A stretch of DNA of 64,000 nucleotides from assembly GCA_029945375.1 (NCBI GenBank), contig CM057066.1:1488001-1552000 (forward strand), given 5' to 3'. Every line of letters begins with the position of its first letter. Within the stretch, counting starts at the first letter, position 1. The notes under the pieces are model-generated. The model was not told the DNA's origin and did not search any database. It saw only the letters and a program-made list of their open reading frames with translations. The position numbers were made by a program, and so were the translations under genes. Positions 8,595-17,751 of the stretch are shown in pieces. This stretch comes from Agaricus subrufescens (taxonomy: Eukaryota; Basidiomycota; Agaricomycetes; Agaricales; Agaricaceae).

Positions 8595-10100
8595 TTACAA
8601 ATCGAGATTACCTTTCTCATTGATATTGTACTCAGCTACTTCGTCATGTTGGAAGTCTTGTGACTTCTCGTATTCGTCATCTCCTGAGTACTGCTCACAA
8701 CTATGCTTCTTCCTCAGATGTTCTGCTACTAAAATTCCACACTCGTCACACTCGTAGATCTTCTGACTTCCCCATTTCCATCCAGGTTTCGAAATTGAAG
8801 TGAACCCCTTTATCTTGGTCTGACTATTTCCCACAGAAGGTAGGCTGCGATTCTCCAAAGATAGTCCCGATGCATCTCTTGGAGATTTGATAGGACTGCG
8901 GCGGTGATGGGAAGATGGGTTTGTACAGATGCTGGATTTTCTATTAAGGGTGGTTGATAGTCGTCCATATTTAGGGTCGGAGTGCTCGGTCCTGGTGTCG
9001 GGCTTAGGGTGGAGGACCGGCTTATAGGTTGGCCCAAGCTTTGTGGTGGTGACGTGAGTCTGGGATTTCCCTGAGGAGGAGGAGTTGGTGAGGGAATCCA
9101 TGGTGGACTGTTGTAATTTCCCTGGTTGTAATATGCCTCCCAATCGGTGATTGGAGTTGGAGGTGTTGATAGGCTGTAATAAGTAGGTGGGGGTGTCGGT
9201 GATTGAGATGGTGCCATCCACTCGGCTAGTACACTGGAAGGCCGGATTGGTTCGTTTACTGGTGAGGGAGGAGTTGACCATTGCCAAGGCATCTGGGGAC
9301 ATATCCCGGCGTTCAATTCCCTTATTAGGGTTTTGATCACAATACTTGGCGAAATGTCCAGGTTGGGAAGTTCTGCAGTAGTGGCAGAAGTATCCTCGGC
9401 AATTTGTCGTGCTATGACCCAATCTATTGCAGAGCCGGCATCGTATGTGTCGACTTCCAGCCATACTCTGATTTCCATAGGGAGTTGAAGAAGCTCCTCG
9501 ATCATTTCGATGAGGATTAGAAGTCGGGGTGTGGGAAGTTGGGAGTACCATATTTGTAGATGATTCTTGTTGATGAGAAGCTGATTGAGGGTATCCAGAT
9601 TGATATCGGGGGGTGCGTGAAGGAGTCTGTTGGTATCGGTCTGTAATTTGTTTACCGATGTACGTAGACGTGTGAATGAGGATCCCAATTTCCTCTTTGA
9701 TCCTTCTAACAGCGGCGTCAGAATAGGGCCCTTTTGGCAGATGTGCTTTAAGAGTAGCCATTCGGGTTTCCGTTTTTGCAAGGGCCCGAATGTAAGAACG
9801 TCTTGCAGAAATGAGTGTGCTAAAAGCAGTCCCGACGTTGAGGACAGCTTTAGTGATGTTAGGAACGCGGCCGTAACTGGACAGAATGTCGGGGGTTGCG
9901 GTTCCAAATGAGAAGAGAAATCGAATGATTTCACTCTCTTCAGAGGATAATTGAATTTGGTGGTGATCAGTCTTATCCTGGACTGATATGGAAGGGGGTG
10001 TGATGTCCTGATGGACGCTCTGGGTTTCAGAGTGTGAATTCTTGGCATTTATGACAGGGGATGTAGAGTTTGAGGTAGTTGAGTTGGTTGAGTTGGTCAT
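8595..10100 (-). CDS. Third ORF of the Gypsy element, zinc-knuckle protein
   Basis: 501 residues. Its ATG overlaps the Pol stop as ATGA (10097-10100), suggesting termination-reinitiation. The N-terminal third is a predicted helical domain (IIRFLFSFGTATPDILSS...). Knuckles follow at CRLCNRLGHSTTNC and CHYCRTSQPGHFAKYC (~residues 220-255), then a low-complexity Ser/Thr/Asn/Pro stretch, and near the C-terminus CDECGILVAEHLRKKHSC, a C2H2-like finger. It has no signal peptide or membrane helix, so it is not an envelope protein despite its position. The role could be a second nucleocapsid-like or accessory factor. I do not recognise a named family. Confidence 0.8.
   Translation of the reverse strand: MTNSTNSTTSNSTSPVINAKNSHSETQSVHQDITPPSISVQDKTDHHQIQLSSEESEIIRFLFSFGTATPDILSSYGRVPNITKAVLNVGTAFSTLISARRSYIRALAKTETRMATLKAHLPKGPYSDAAVRRIKEEIGILIHTSTYIGKQITDRYQQTPSRTPRYQSGYPQSASHQQESSTNMVLPTSHTPTSNPHRNDRGASSTPYGNQSMAGSRHIRCRLCNRLGHSTTNCRGYFCHYCRTSQPGHFAKYCDQNPNKGIERRDMSPDALAMVNSSLTSKRTNPAFQCTSRVDGTISITDTPTYLLQPINTSNSNHRLGGILQPGKLQQSTMDSLTNSSSSGKSQTHVTTTKLGPTYKPVLHPKPDTRTEHSDPKYGRLSTTLNRKSSICTNPSSHHRRSPIKSPRDASGLSLENRSLPSVGNSQTKIKGFTSISKPGWKWGSQKIYECDECGILVAEHLRKKHSCEQYSGDDEYEKSQDFQHDEVAEYNINEKGNLDL
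8810..10048 (-). other. 412-codon open frame overlapping the third Gypsy ORF
   Basis: From an ATG at 10046-10048 to a TAA at 8810-8812, in the +1 frame relative to the third ORF. It is open throughout. The second half reads like a real Pro-rich protein (WMAPSQSPTPPPTYY, WEAYYNQGNYNSPPW) and ends with a helical tail. In the same stretch the main frame is low-complexity. It could be an overprinted gene, an exon of a spliced product, or a trace of an old frame switch. Confidence 0.35.
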
Positions 10101-13100
10101 TGACCGATGTCTGTTGCTGGTAAGTTTCTGGTCCTTTTATACTCTTCAAGTGCCTCTTTTGCATTTTCCAAGTCATTTTCGATTTCCCAAGAATCCTCAG
10201 TTGGACCATAGCCTTTCCATCTGACTAGGTATTCTGTAGTCATTCTGAGTCGATTGTTGACTCCACGCTTTCTTCTGACTCGATGATTAATAATAGCTTC
10301 TACTTCATATTCTTCTTCTCCTGACACTAGTATTGGTGGCGGTTCTAGATTATGTTTTCCATAAATGTCATTCTCTGTGACTGGTGTTAGCAATGACGCG
10401 TGAAATCTGTTGTGAATTTTCCATCTGTCTGGGAGTTTTAATTCATAGACTACAGGAGAGATCTTTCTTGTTATGGTGAAGGGACCTTCTCGTCGTTGGT
10501 TGAGTTTCTTTGACTCATATGGCATGGGTAGATTTCGATTATCTAGCCATACTTTGTCTCCTTCTTTGAATGGATTCCATGGTTTATTTTTGCGGTTACT
10601 CATAATGAGTCGTGCACGTTCATGTGCTTCCAATGCTGCTTGTCGAGTCTGTTCTAAGAATAGTGTCTTTTCTTCGATTGCTGGTGAGTTTGACTCTTCA
10701 TGAGATATGAATGCTTTAGGGTTGTATCCCATGATTAATTCATAAGGTGTGTGTGTTCTTCCTGAATGTGGTTTAGTGTTGTGTACAAATTCTATCATGG
10801 GTAAGGCTCTTTTCCAGTTGTTTGGATTTTTAGAAGTGTAAACTGCGAGATAGAATTCGATTTCTTGATTGTACCGTTCTGTCGTTCCATCTGTTTGTGG
10901 ATGATATGCCGTTGAGAATGCTGGTGTTATATTTAGCTTTTCATAAAGTTTCTGCATAGATTTGGCTGCAAAACGAGGGTCTCTGTCCGAAATAATCTTT
11001 TGGGGGGTGCCATATTTAGAAAATACTTTTTCGATAAGAATTTCAGCTATATCATCAGCTGTAGCTGTTTTTCGAGTAGCTGTAAGGATTATCCCTTTCG
11101 TAAGTCCATGGTCCACTATGGACAATATTGAATCATATGATCCGTCTGGTGGTAGATCCGTGATGAGATCCATGGATATTTGTGTAAAGGGTTTAGTTGA
11201 TCCTGGTCCCGAAATAGGTTGCATGGGTGGTTTGGTAGGATGTCGGTTAATTTTGTACTGTTGACAAACGGGGCAACCTTTGACATAGTTTTGGACGTAA
11301 GTTCCCATTCCTGGCCAGTATACTTCTTTAGTGAGTTTTCTCAAGGTTTCTGTTATTCCTGGGTGTCCTGATGACTCATGGTCATGTGCATTTATTAAGA
11401 TTTGCTTCTTAATTGTCGGGTTGTCTGGAATAACTATTCTTCCTTGGTATTTGTAGAAATTGTCTTCCTCGTTTTCAGTATATCTGTCAGATAATGTGAC
11501 TAGAGATTTGTCATTGTTAATTTGAGTCATTAATTCTTCTGTCAAGAAGTTAATGAAATTTTCGGGAGGTAAAGCGGTGACGTTTTCGTTGTCTTTCCCT
11601 TCTGGGACTAGGTCTGGTCTTCTGCTGAGTGCATCGGCTAATTTATTTTTGGTTCCTGCTAAGTGTTTTATGACATAGTTGAATCGAGTCATGTATAATG
11701 TCCATCGGGCTTGGCGGCGATTCAATTGTTGTGGTTCTCTCCATCTAGTAAGATTTTCGTGATCTGACCAAATGGTGACTGGGTGATTTGATCCTTCTAA
11801 GTAGTGTCTCCATTCTTTTACCGCTCTGATGATTGCTAGGAATTCCTGGTCTGAAACGTGATAGTTTCTTTCAGCTGCGTTTAATGCTTGGCTGAAATAG
11901 GCAACTGGATGTTTATCTCCATTGGTGTCCCTTTGGAGTAGTACTGCTCCGGTTGCGTATGCTGATGAATCACATTCGATCTCGAATGGTTTATTTTGAT
12001 CAGCTATTTGGAGTATTGGTCGTTCAAGGAATTGTAATTTCAGGTTTTCAAATGCTGCTTGTGCGTTTGAATTCCATTCGAATTTTGTGGTTTTCTTGGT
12101 TAATTGGTATAGGGGTTGTGCAATATGAGCATAATTCTTGATGAATTTGCGATAAAAGTTGCAGAATCCTAAGAATTGTCTGACATTCTTGACTGTTTTT
12201 GGAGTAGGCCAGTCAGAAATTCCATTGAGTTTGGTTGATTCCATCTCGATGGAGTCATGAGTAATGACAACTCCGAGATATTCTAGTCGATCTTTCTCGA
12301 ATTCGCATTTTTCTGTCTTTAGATAGAGTTTGTTTCTTTGGAGTATTTTTAGAACTAGTAGAGTCAATTCATGTAATCGTTGTTTTGAATCAGCATGAAT
12401 CAGTATGTCGTCCATGTAGATTATGACTCCTCCTGAGTCAATGAGGTCCTTATATATGGAGTTCATCATGGACTGGAATGTTGCTGGTGAATTGGTCATT
12501 CCAAAGAACATAACTGTGGGCTCATAGAACCCTTGCAGTGTTCTGAAGGCAGCTTTCCATTCGTCTCCTTGACGTATTCTCACGTTGTTGTATCCAAGCC
12601 TGACGTCTAGCTTGGTAAAATATTTTGATCCTTTTAATTTGTTCATTATGCTCGAAATGTTAGGAATTGGGTAAGCATTCTTGATAGTGTTCTGATTTAG
12701 ATATCGGTAGTCTTGGCATGGGCGTAAGTCTCCACTCTTCTTTCCTACAAAGAAGAATGATGATGCCATTGGCGATTCTGAAGGGCGGATATATCCCTTT
12801 CGTAGGTTTTCTTCTATAAACTTGCCCAATTCTTTCTCTTCTTTAGGTGTTAGAGCATATATCGGCATGCGTTTTGGTTTAAATTCCGGTATGAGATCAA
12901 TTTTATGATCCCATTCTCGTCGTGGTGGTATTCTTTCTGATTTTTGTTTGTCAAATACTTTGAGAAATCTATGATATCTTCTAGGTACGACTTTGAGTGG
13001 GTCGGATTCCTTTTTAAGATTAACATTCTTTGCTAATTGTTGTGATGCGTTTGTTTTGTAGTTGATCTCTTGATAGATTTTATTTATAGAATTGATTTCG

Positions 13101-13552
13101 AGAGCATGTTTCAATGGTATTGGAAGATGATTTTCGTCTCTCCATGATAATGATGGTGCCTGCCAATCAATATCTGGGTTGAATTTCTTTAACCACGTAA
13201 TTCCCAAAAATAGTTTATGTTTGCCAAGAGAAACTATTCTTGGTTTGATTATCATTGTCTTGTTATTGATTGTGATTTTCATTTCGACGTAATGGGAGCA
13301 TTTTCCTGCAGAGTTTCGTGATCCGTCTGCATTTAACGTATATCGCACTTCCTTTAGTGGATATTTTTGGAGATGATATTTGTCGACTAATTGATGATCG
13401 ACAAAATTTCCGCTAGCTCCTGAATCTAGTAGAGCTTCAATGTTATGTCGATTATTTTTGGTATGTAATTTTGTTGGAATTAGAAGTGTTCGTCCTGATG
13501 ATTTCTGAAGATCAATTTGGTCGATTTGATCTTCAGGAGTTATTAAAAATTT
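10097..13552 (-). CDS. Gypsy Pol (protease, RT, RNase H, integrase, chromodomain), read by -1 frameshift
   Basis: The frame opens at the slippery site (13552) and runs about 1,150 codons. Protease DSGA is at 13415-13426. The RT has KLDVRLGYNNVRI and the catalytic YMDD. RNase H begins ECDSSAYATGAVL. The integrase has the HHCC zinc region (HDHESSGHPG...CPVCQQ), then Asp in SMDLITDLP, Asp in SDRDPRFAAK and Glu in TERYNQEIE, and a GPY/F-like module GPFTITRKI. It ends with a chromodomain (YEVEAIINHRV...YLVRWKGYGPTEDSWE), so this is a chromovirus. All catalytic residues are present. Enzymatic roles: polyprotein cleavage, cDNA synthesis, integration and heterochromatin targeting. Confidence 0.95.
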   Translation of the reverse strand, partial: KFLITPEDQIDQIDLQKSSGRTLLIPTKLHTKNNRHNIEALLDSGASGNFVDHQLVDKYHLQKYPLKEVRYTLNADGSRNSAGKCSHYVEMKITINNKTMIIKPRIVSLGKHKLFLGITWLKKFNPDIDWQAPSLSWRDENHLPIPLKHALEINSINKIYQEINYKTNASQQLAKNVNLKKESDPLKVVPRRYHRFLKVFDKQKSERIPPRREWDHKIDLIPEFKPKRMPIYALTPKEEKELGKFIEENLRKGYIRPSESPMASSFFFVGKKSGDLRPCQDYRYLNQNTIKNAYPIPNISSIMNKLKGSKYFTKLDVRLGYNNVRIRQGDEWKAAFRTLQGFYEPTVMFFGMTNSPATFQSMMNSIYKDLIDSGGVIIYMDDILIHADSKQRLHELTLLVLKILQRNKLYLKTEKCEFEKDRLEYLGVVITHDSIEMESTKLNGISDWPTPKTVKNVRQFLGFCNFYRKFIKNYAHIAQPLYQLTKKTTKFEWNSNAQAAFENLKLQFLERPILQIADQNKPFEIECDSSAYATGAVLLQRDTNGDKHPVAYFSQALNAAERNYHVSDQEFLAIIRAVKEWRHYLEGSNHPVTIWSDHENLTRWREPQQLNRRQARWTLYMTRFNYVIKHLAGTKNKLADALSRRPDLVPEGKDNENVTALPPENFINFLTEELMTQINNDKSLVTLSDRYTENEEDNFYKYQGRIVIPDNPTIKKQILINAHDHESSGHPGITETLRKLTKEVYWPGMGTYVQNYVKGCPVCQQYKINRHPTKPPMQPISGPGSTKPFTQISMDLITDLPPDGSYDSILSIVDHGLTKGIILTATRKTATADDIAEILIEKVFSKYGTPQKIISDRDPRFAAKSMQKLYEKLNITPAFSTAYHPQTDGTTERYNQEIEFYLAVYTSKNPNNWKRALPMIEFVHNTKPHSGRTHTPYELIMGYNPKAFISHEESNSPAIEEKTLFLEQTRQAALEAHERARLIMSNRKNKPWNPFKEGDKVWLDNRNLPMPYESKKLNQRREGPFTITRKISPVVYELKLPDRWKIHNRFHASLLTPVTENDIYGKHNLEPPPILVSGEEEYEVEAIINHRVRRKRGVNNRLRMTTEYLVRWKGYGPTEDSWEIENDLENAKEALEEYKRTRNLPATDIGQ
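13505..13552 (-). promoter_or_regulatory. -1 ribosomal frameshift signal between Gag and Pol
   Basis: Slippery heptamer A AAT TTT at 13546-13552 directly before the Gag stop TAA (13543-13545). After 9 nt comes a perfect 11-bp stem, CTGAAGATCAA (13526-13536) pairing with TTGATCTTCAG (13505-13515) around a 10-nt loop. Slipping back one base continues exactly into the Pol frame (AAA TTT TTA ATA ACT CCT). Confidence 0.85.
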
Positions 13553-14712
13553 TCAGCATATTCATGTGAAAATTCATCTAGGATGTCATCTATATCTTCG
13601 TCTTCTAAATTGTAGACCATAGCATTTGGATCTACTGGTGGTTGTGATGGTTGCTGTGGTTTTCTTCTGGGATTTCCTCTAGGTCTTCCATTTCCTGGTT
13701 TTGTTGAGTATCTTGGTTTAGGTTTAGATTTTGGAGTGAATTTGTTAGTCTTGTCCATTCTCTTTGAATCTGAGAGTTTGAGGTAGGCCTTGCGTTCTGG
13801 ACAGTTTGCGACCCAATGTCCTGTCTTATGACAAAAGAAACATTCTCCGCGTCGTAAGGCTTGTTTCTGTTCTGGTGTGAAGATTGTATTGACAAAGGAT
13901 TCGATTGTCTTTCGGTTTGAATTTCTTTGTCTAATGTGGTTGGCTTGTTCATCTTTGTAATCTTCTTCTTCACTGTCACTGTAGGATTCTTCGGATCCTG
14001 AGGTTTCATTGTCATCTGTGTGGATATCGAGCTCATTGATTGCATAGGTGAGTGCGTCGATGTCCATGTCCCATTCGCTTCTTTGTCTGACTGGATTGTG
14101 ATTGTATGGAGCATATCTTGGGTTTTGTCGCTTATGTTTGGTTTTACTGTGGTTCCTTGATGACTTGTAGTTGTTTGGTAGCTTAGATTGCTTTCTGTAT
14201 CTGTTTTTGATGATCTCGATATCTTCGGCAGCTCTGGCAGCGGTTTTCCAAGCTTGTAAGTCTTGTGGTTGTTGCCTGAGTGCTTCTTCTCTGATTGAAT
14301 CTTGTAATCCTGCTGCGTAATACGAGCAGAGGACGGTGTCATCTGTAATTCCAGATTGGCTCTTGAGGACTGAGAATTTGCTGTTGTATGATTGGATGTC
14401 CATTCCATGTGTCTGTCTGATGGCTCTGAGTTGCCTTTCGAGGTCTTGTTTTCTCTGGATTGGGGCGAACACTTGTTCCATTGCTGATTTGAAATCTGCA
14501 TAGGTTCCTGGGTTTGCTTGGTTTGTTTTGAACCAGTCTTGTTTCCAATCTGCTGCTGATCCTTTGAGTAATCCGAGTATGAAAAAGATTTTTGTCCTGT
14601 TGTCTGTGATGTTGAGGGATTCGAAGTAGATGTCACATTCTTCGATCCATGTGTTATAATGCTTTGGGTCTCCATAGTAGACTTGAGGTTTCTCGAACTT
14701 GATTGTTGCCAT
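13543..14712 (-). CDS. Gypsy Gag
   Basis: 389 residues from the first AUG of the predicted transcript (MATIKFEKPQVYYGDPKHY). The capsid-like region has the fungal Gag signature W....YF.......D......I...L.G.AADW, then an acidic Ser/Glu/Asp stretch, one CCHC knuckle CFFCHKTGHWVANC (~residue 290) and a basic Pro-rich tail. The frame stays open for 197 further codons upstream (to 15303) and reads like a protein (Pro-rich repeat, VWYYIKESDGKRYQC), but has no ATG there. It could be a non-AUG-initiated extension. Gag forms the virus-like particle and binds RNA. Confidence 0.9.
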   Translation of the reverse strand: MATIKFEKPQVYYGDPKHYNTWIEECDIYFESLNITDNRTKIFFILGLLKGSAADWKQDWFKTNQANPGTYADFKSAMEQVFAPIQRKQDLERQLRAIRQTHGMDIQSYNSKFSVLKSQSGITDDTVLCSYYAAGLQDSIREEALRQQPQDLQAWKTAARAAEDIEIIKNRYRKQSKLPNNYKSSRNHSKTKHKRQNPRYAPYNHNPVRQRSEWDMDIDALTYAINELDIHTDDNETSGSEESYSDSEEEDYKDEQANHIRQRNSNRKTIESFVNTIFTPEQKQALRRGECFFCHKTGHWVANCPERKAYLKLSDSKRMDKTNKFTPKSKPKPRYSTKPGNGRPRGNPRRKPQQPSQPPVDPNAMVYNLEDEDIDDILDEFSHEYAENF

Positions 14713-16225
14713 TGGTTGTCTTGGTGGGCTTGGTGTTCTTGGTGGTGATCCTGGTGGACTTGGTGTTCCTGACGGTGATCTTCTTGGTGGTGTTGGTGGT
14801 CTGGGCGGACTTGGTGTTCTTGGTGGTGAATTAGGTTGTGTTGGGGGTTGTGGTGGTGTTGGTGGTCTTGAGTGACTACGGCTTTTGGTGTGTAGTATTG
14901 TTTTCTGAGTTCCTGTGTTTGTTGGGCTAATTTGTTGAGATTGTTTTCCTTTATTAGAGCTTCTTTGTCGTGGAGTTTCTCCAAGCGCTGAATAATTTTC
15001 GGGTAGTCCTGATCCCGAACTTGAAAGAAATCCTTCGTAAAGTTCGTTAGTTCCGATAAGTTTTCGCTTAATTTCTCGATCCGCTTCTGAGGGGTATTCC
15101 TCGCTTCTATTAATTTGTCTGATAACGGCAAGCTGATGTTCTTGTTCGATTGCCTTTTGATCAATGCACTGATATCTCTTTCCGTCTGATTCTTTGATAT
15201 AGTACCAGACACTTTTTGCGGTGCTGAAGTAGACAGTTGTTTGGAGATTAGTGCTGAAGAATTGGATGGAGTTTGGTTGTTCCGTGATGATGTCACTTTT
15301 ATTTTAATTGTTTTTGATGTGGGTGTATTGATTTCGACCGAATTGGTAACTTCTGATTCAGTTGTGGTAATTTTAGTTTTTACGTTTATTCCGTCTATGG
15401 TGCCTAAGTTATATTTGTTAGTTGATATATGTTTATACCCTTCAGCTGGTGAGATTTGATTCTTGTCTCCCGCTGGCAATTTATCCTTTCCCTTTATAAA
15501 GGCGGATTTAAGTCTTTTCAGACAAGTTGTACTAGATAGTTTATAGTCTTTCTCTGGACTTCTGATCGTTCCTTCCACAGTACTAGATCCGTTTATAGTC
15601 GTTCCAAACTCTGTACTGGACTTCGTGACTTCGTCAGTACCGATTCCGGTAACCTGAGATTCACTAGGGTTCTCTAGCCTCTTCAGGCCTCCTACAGTTG
15701 TGTTATGTGACCTGCTAGACTTCAATTACGGTCTGCAGTCGGTACAACAACCGTCCCGTATATTTTACAAGTGTGACCTCGCTTTAGCTGGTAGGCTCAG
15801 CCTCAACTATTTCCCTAGTTGGCAGGTGCCGTCAATCTCCCGGTAATAATAACACAAATAGTTTTTGGACAGCTTTGTGTTTTTATTACGACCCCTAAAA
15901 TTGACGATCGCTAGCGTTTGTTTAGGGTTTTATGGGGCAGCAAACGGTTTCGTCTCCAAGCAACGGAGAAGGAACGTTTCTACTTAATGTTATAGTGACC
16001 CCGGCCCGGTCCTAAGCTGGGGCGATACGTCACTACCGATAACACAGTTACTGATAGAGCGTATCAAAGGAGCCTTCTCGGTTGAATGGAGATTCAACTT
16101 CAAAGGTAATAATACTGAGACGATTATACAAGCAAGAGAGAGAGCTTAGCAATTAAGACTTATAGGTTCTAAAGCTTTTAGATAAAGGCTTAGTATTAGT
16201 CTCCACCTAACCAAGTAGAAACGTT
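14713..16225 (-). other. AUG-free 5' leader of the Gypsy transcript
   Basis: From the predicted transcription start (~16225) to the Gag ATG I found no ATG in any frame of the sense strand over about 1.5 kb. The nearest upstream ATG (16233-16235) is just outside the predicted transcript. The distal part (15304-15987) has no recognisable protein; the proximal part overlaps the open Gag extension. Confidence 0.75.
15973..15985 (-). promoter_or_regulatory. Self-priming primer-binding site
   Basis: In the sense of the element AAGTAGAAACGTT lies two bases after the 5' LTR. It is the perfect complement of AACGTTTCTACTT in the LTR (16213-16225), the predicted 5' end of the mRNA. No match to a tRNA 3' end is seen. 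This is the arrangement known for Tf1. Confidence 0.75.
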
Positions 16226-16528
16226 GTTTCTACATGGTCGAGTTGAGGGGTTTATATACCACAGCGAGTATCTACTTATGTAATACTAATAGGAGTCATA
16301 TCCAGTCGTAACTAGTCATAATAAGTCATAACTAATCATAATGAGTCGTATCAAGTCATATAAGTTCTTCAAGTCAATATAAGTCAGAATGACTCATAAC
16401 TGTGAGTCGGAAGATTCTTGACTTTGCTGACTGAGAAATATTACATAAGAAAAGAGAAACAATATTCGATACAATTACGTTAGCAAAGGTAGGCATATTA
16501 GATAAGAAAAGAAATTGAAATCATAACA
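15988..16528 (-). repeat. Gypsy 5' LTR with promoter
   Basis: 541 bp, nearly identical to 8018-8558. TATATAAA (plus 16251-16258) lies about 33 nt upstream of the 13-mer that matches the primer-binding site. An 8-bp palindrome GTAGAAAC/GTTTCTAC surrounds the predicted start. Confidence 0.95.
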
Positions 16529-16533
16529 GTTCC
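16529..16533 (+). repeat. 5-bp target duplication of the Gypsy element (right)
   Basis: GTTCC, matching 8013-8017; element d resumes at 16534. Confidence 0.9.
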
Positions 16534-17289
16534 AGAACAGCCCCAAGGTTACTCTGGGTCAGATATTAATAGTTATCTGATCGGAGTAGCTAGCCCGAAA
16601 GGGTCTTTTGAGATAGGGGACAGTAAACTTGGTGGACGGGGACGAGAACAAGCCGATGCCTTCAGGTGACAGGCCATCTGAGTACCAGGCTGGGGTAGGG
16701 TGATGTATCGCCCCTTCATGGTTGTTAGTGGGCACGTCAGTAGCTCTGGATCTAGGTTCGCCCTAGGTAGCCAATCCAGCAATCGTGTCTGTGAGGCAGG
16801 GAGCTGCGCAGTTATCACGGGGATCTGGGCCTTAAGGGCATAACAAACCGGCTGTGTAGTTACGGGAAAGGTAGCGCTAGACCGTAGTGGGTATTGGGGA
16901 AAACTCTTTACCCGGCTCGAGAGAACTAAATCCCCTGTCAGTCGGCCTGGGGGAAGTACCCGGTTGCTGGCTTAAGTTGATTCCACATCACTGGTTGATG
17001 CTGGCTGATCGGGGTTTGAGCGATGAGCAGGAGAGACGGCTACAATCTTACCCAATCAGGTAGGGTTAGGGGGAACGCATAGTCAGGTAATGCTGGCTCA
17101 GCGACCTTGGCCTGCAATCAAGTTCACACCTATTGGGGAGGTCGGATAACCATGCCGGCTGCTAAGGATCATCCTGCGCCCTCAAGAAGATTAGCATGTG
17201 CTCCCAGGTGGTTGGCGCTGCCCAGTGCAGTTAGCCAGCTGTTGGCATTGCCATCTGGCATGTCGGTGGTGCCCTCACAGGCGCCTTTA
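16534..17289 (+). other. Non-coding leader of element d, right part
   Basis: Continues the GC-rich leader interrupted at 8017. I see no coding pattern, and short open frames here lack any recognisable domain. It passes into ORF1-homologous sequence at about 17290. Confidence 0.5.
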
Positions 17290-17751
17290 GATGGGCCTCT
17301 CATCATCCACGCAGTCTGCTTTATGTGGACTTCACCAAAGGCAGATTCATGCGTTGCATGGATTGACATTTCTGATTCTGTCTCGGGCTGCTCAGCCTGC
17401 GACTTCATTGGTAAGACCGTTGTTATAGGCAGTAGGAATTGTCAGGTCCGGGGTGCTGCTCCCTGGCCTGGCTCTGCTCTGTGCACTCTGTGCCAGAGAT
17501 GGGGCCACCACTCTAACATGTGCCGGGCTAAAGGTGTCCGGTGCACTCACTGCAGCGGACCGCATTTCTTGGACCGCCACGATTCCGCTTGCGCCACGTC
17601 CTGCATCGACGCCACCATTCACCACTGCGTCAATTGCTCTGCTGCTAAGAAGACCAGGACGATGCACTCCAGCACAGACACTTCGTGTCCGTTCTGGGAA
17701 CATTGGTTTGACCGCAACTGGCTCAAGCGCCAGTTCCCGTCAAACAAGTAG
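17290..17751 (+). pseudogene. C-terminal part of ORF1 in element d
   Basis: Homologous to the last ~150 residues of copies b and c: HAVCFMWTS, CVAWIDISDSVSG, then CTLCQRWGHHSNMC, CTHCSGPHFLDRH, CVNC and CPFWEHWFDRNWL. The N-terminal two thirds of ORF1 are replaced by the non-coding leader, so only a knuckle-domain remnant could be made. The open frame extends to 17107 without homology. Confidence 0.75.

Larger units (their letters stand above)
8018..16528 (-). mobile_element. Young Tf1/sushi-like Gypsy chromovirus, complete (8,511 bp)
   Basis: Full-length LTR retrotransposon on the minus strand. Order in its own sense: LTR (16528-15988), self-priming site, AUG-free leader, Gag, -1 frameshift, Pol with C-terminal chromodomain, a third ORF, polypurine tract, LTR (8558-8018). 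The two LTRs differ at only two visible positions (8186 region GATTC/GGTTC and 8409 region AACGA/AATGA), and all ORFs are open, so it inserted recently and may be active. It is nested in element d, which lies in a Copia gag. Confidence 0.95.

Noticed and set aside
13632..15725. 697-codon open frame over the Gypsy leader and gag
   Set aside because: It has no ATG, its His/Gln-rich middle is a shadow of the Pro-rich repeat in the true Gag frame, and the knuckle and frameshift site lie in the other frame.
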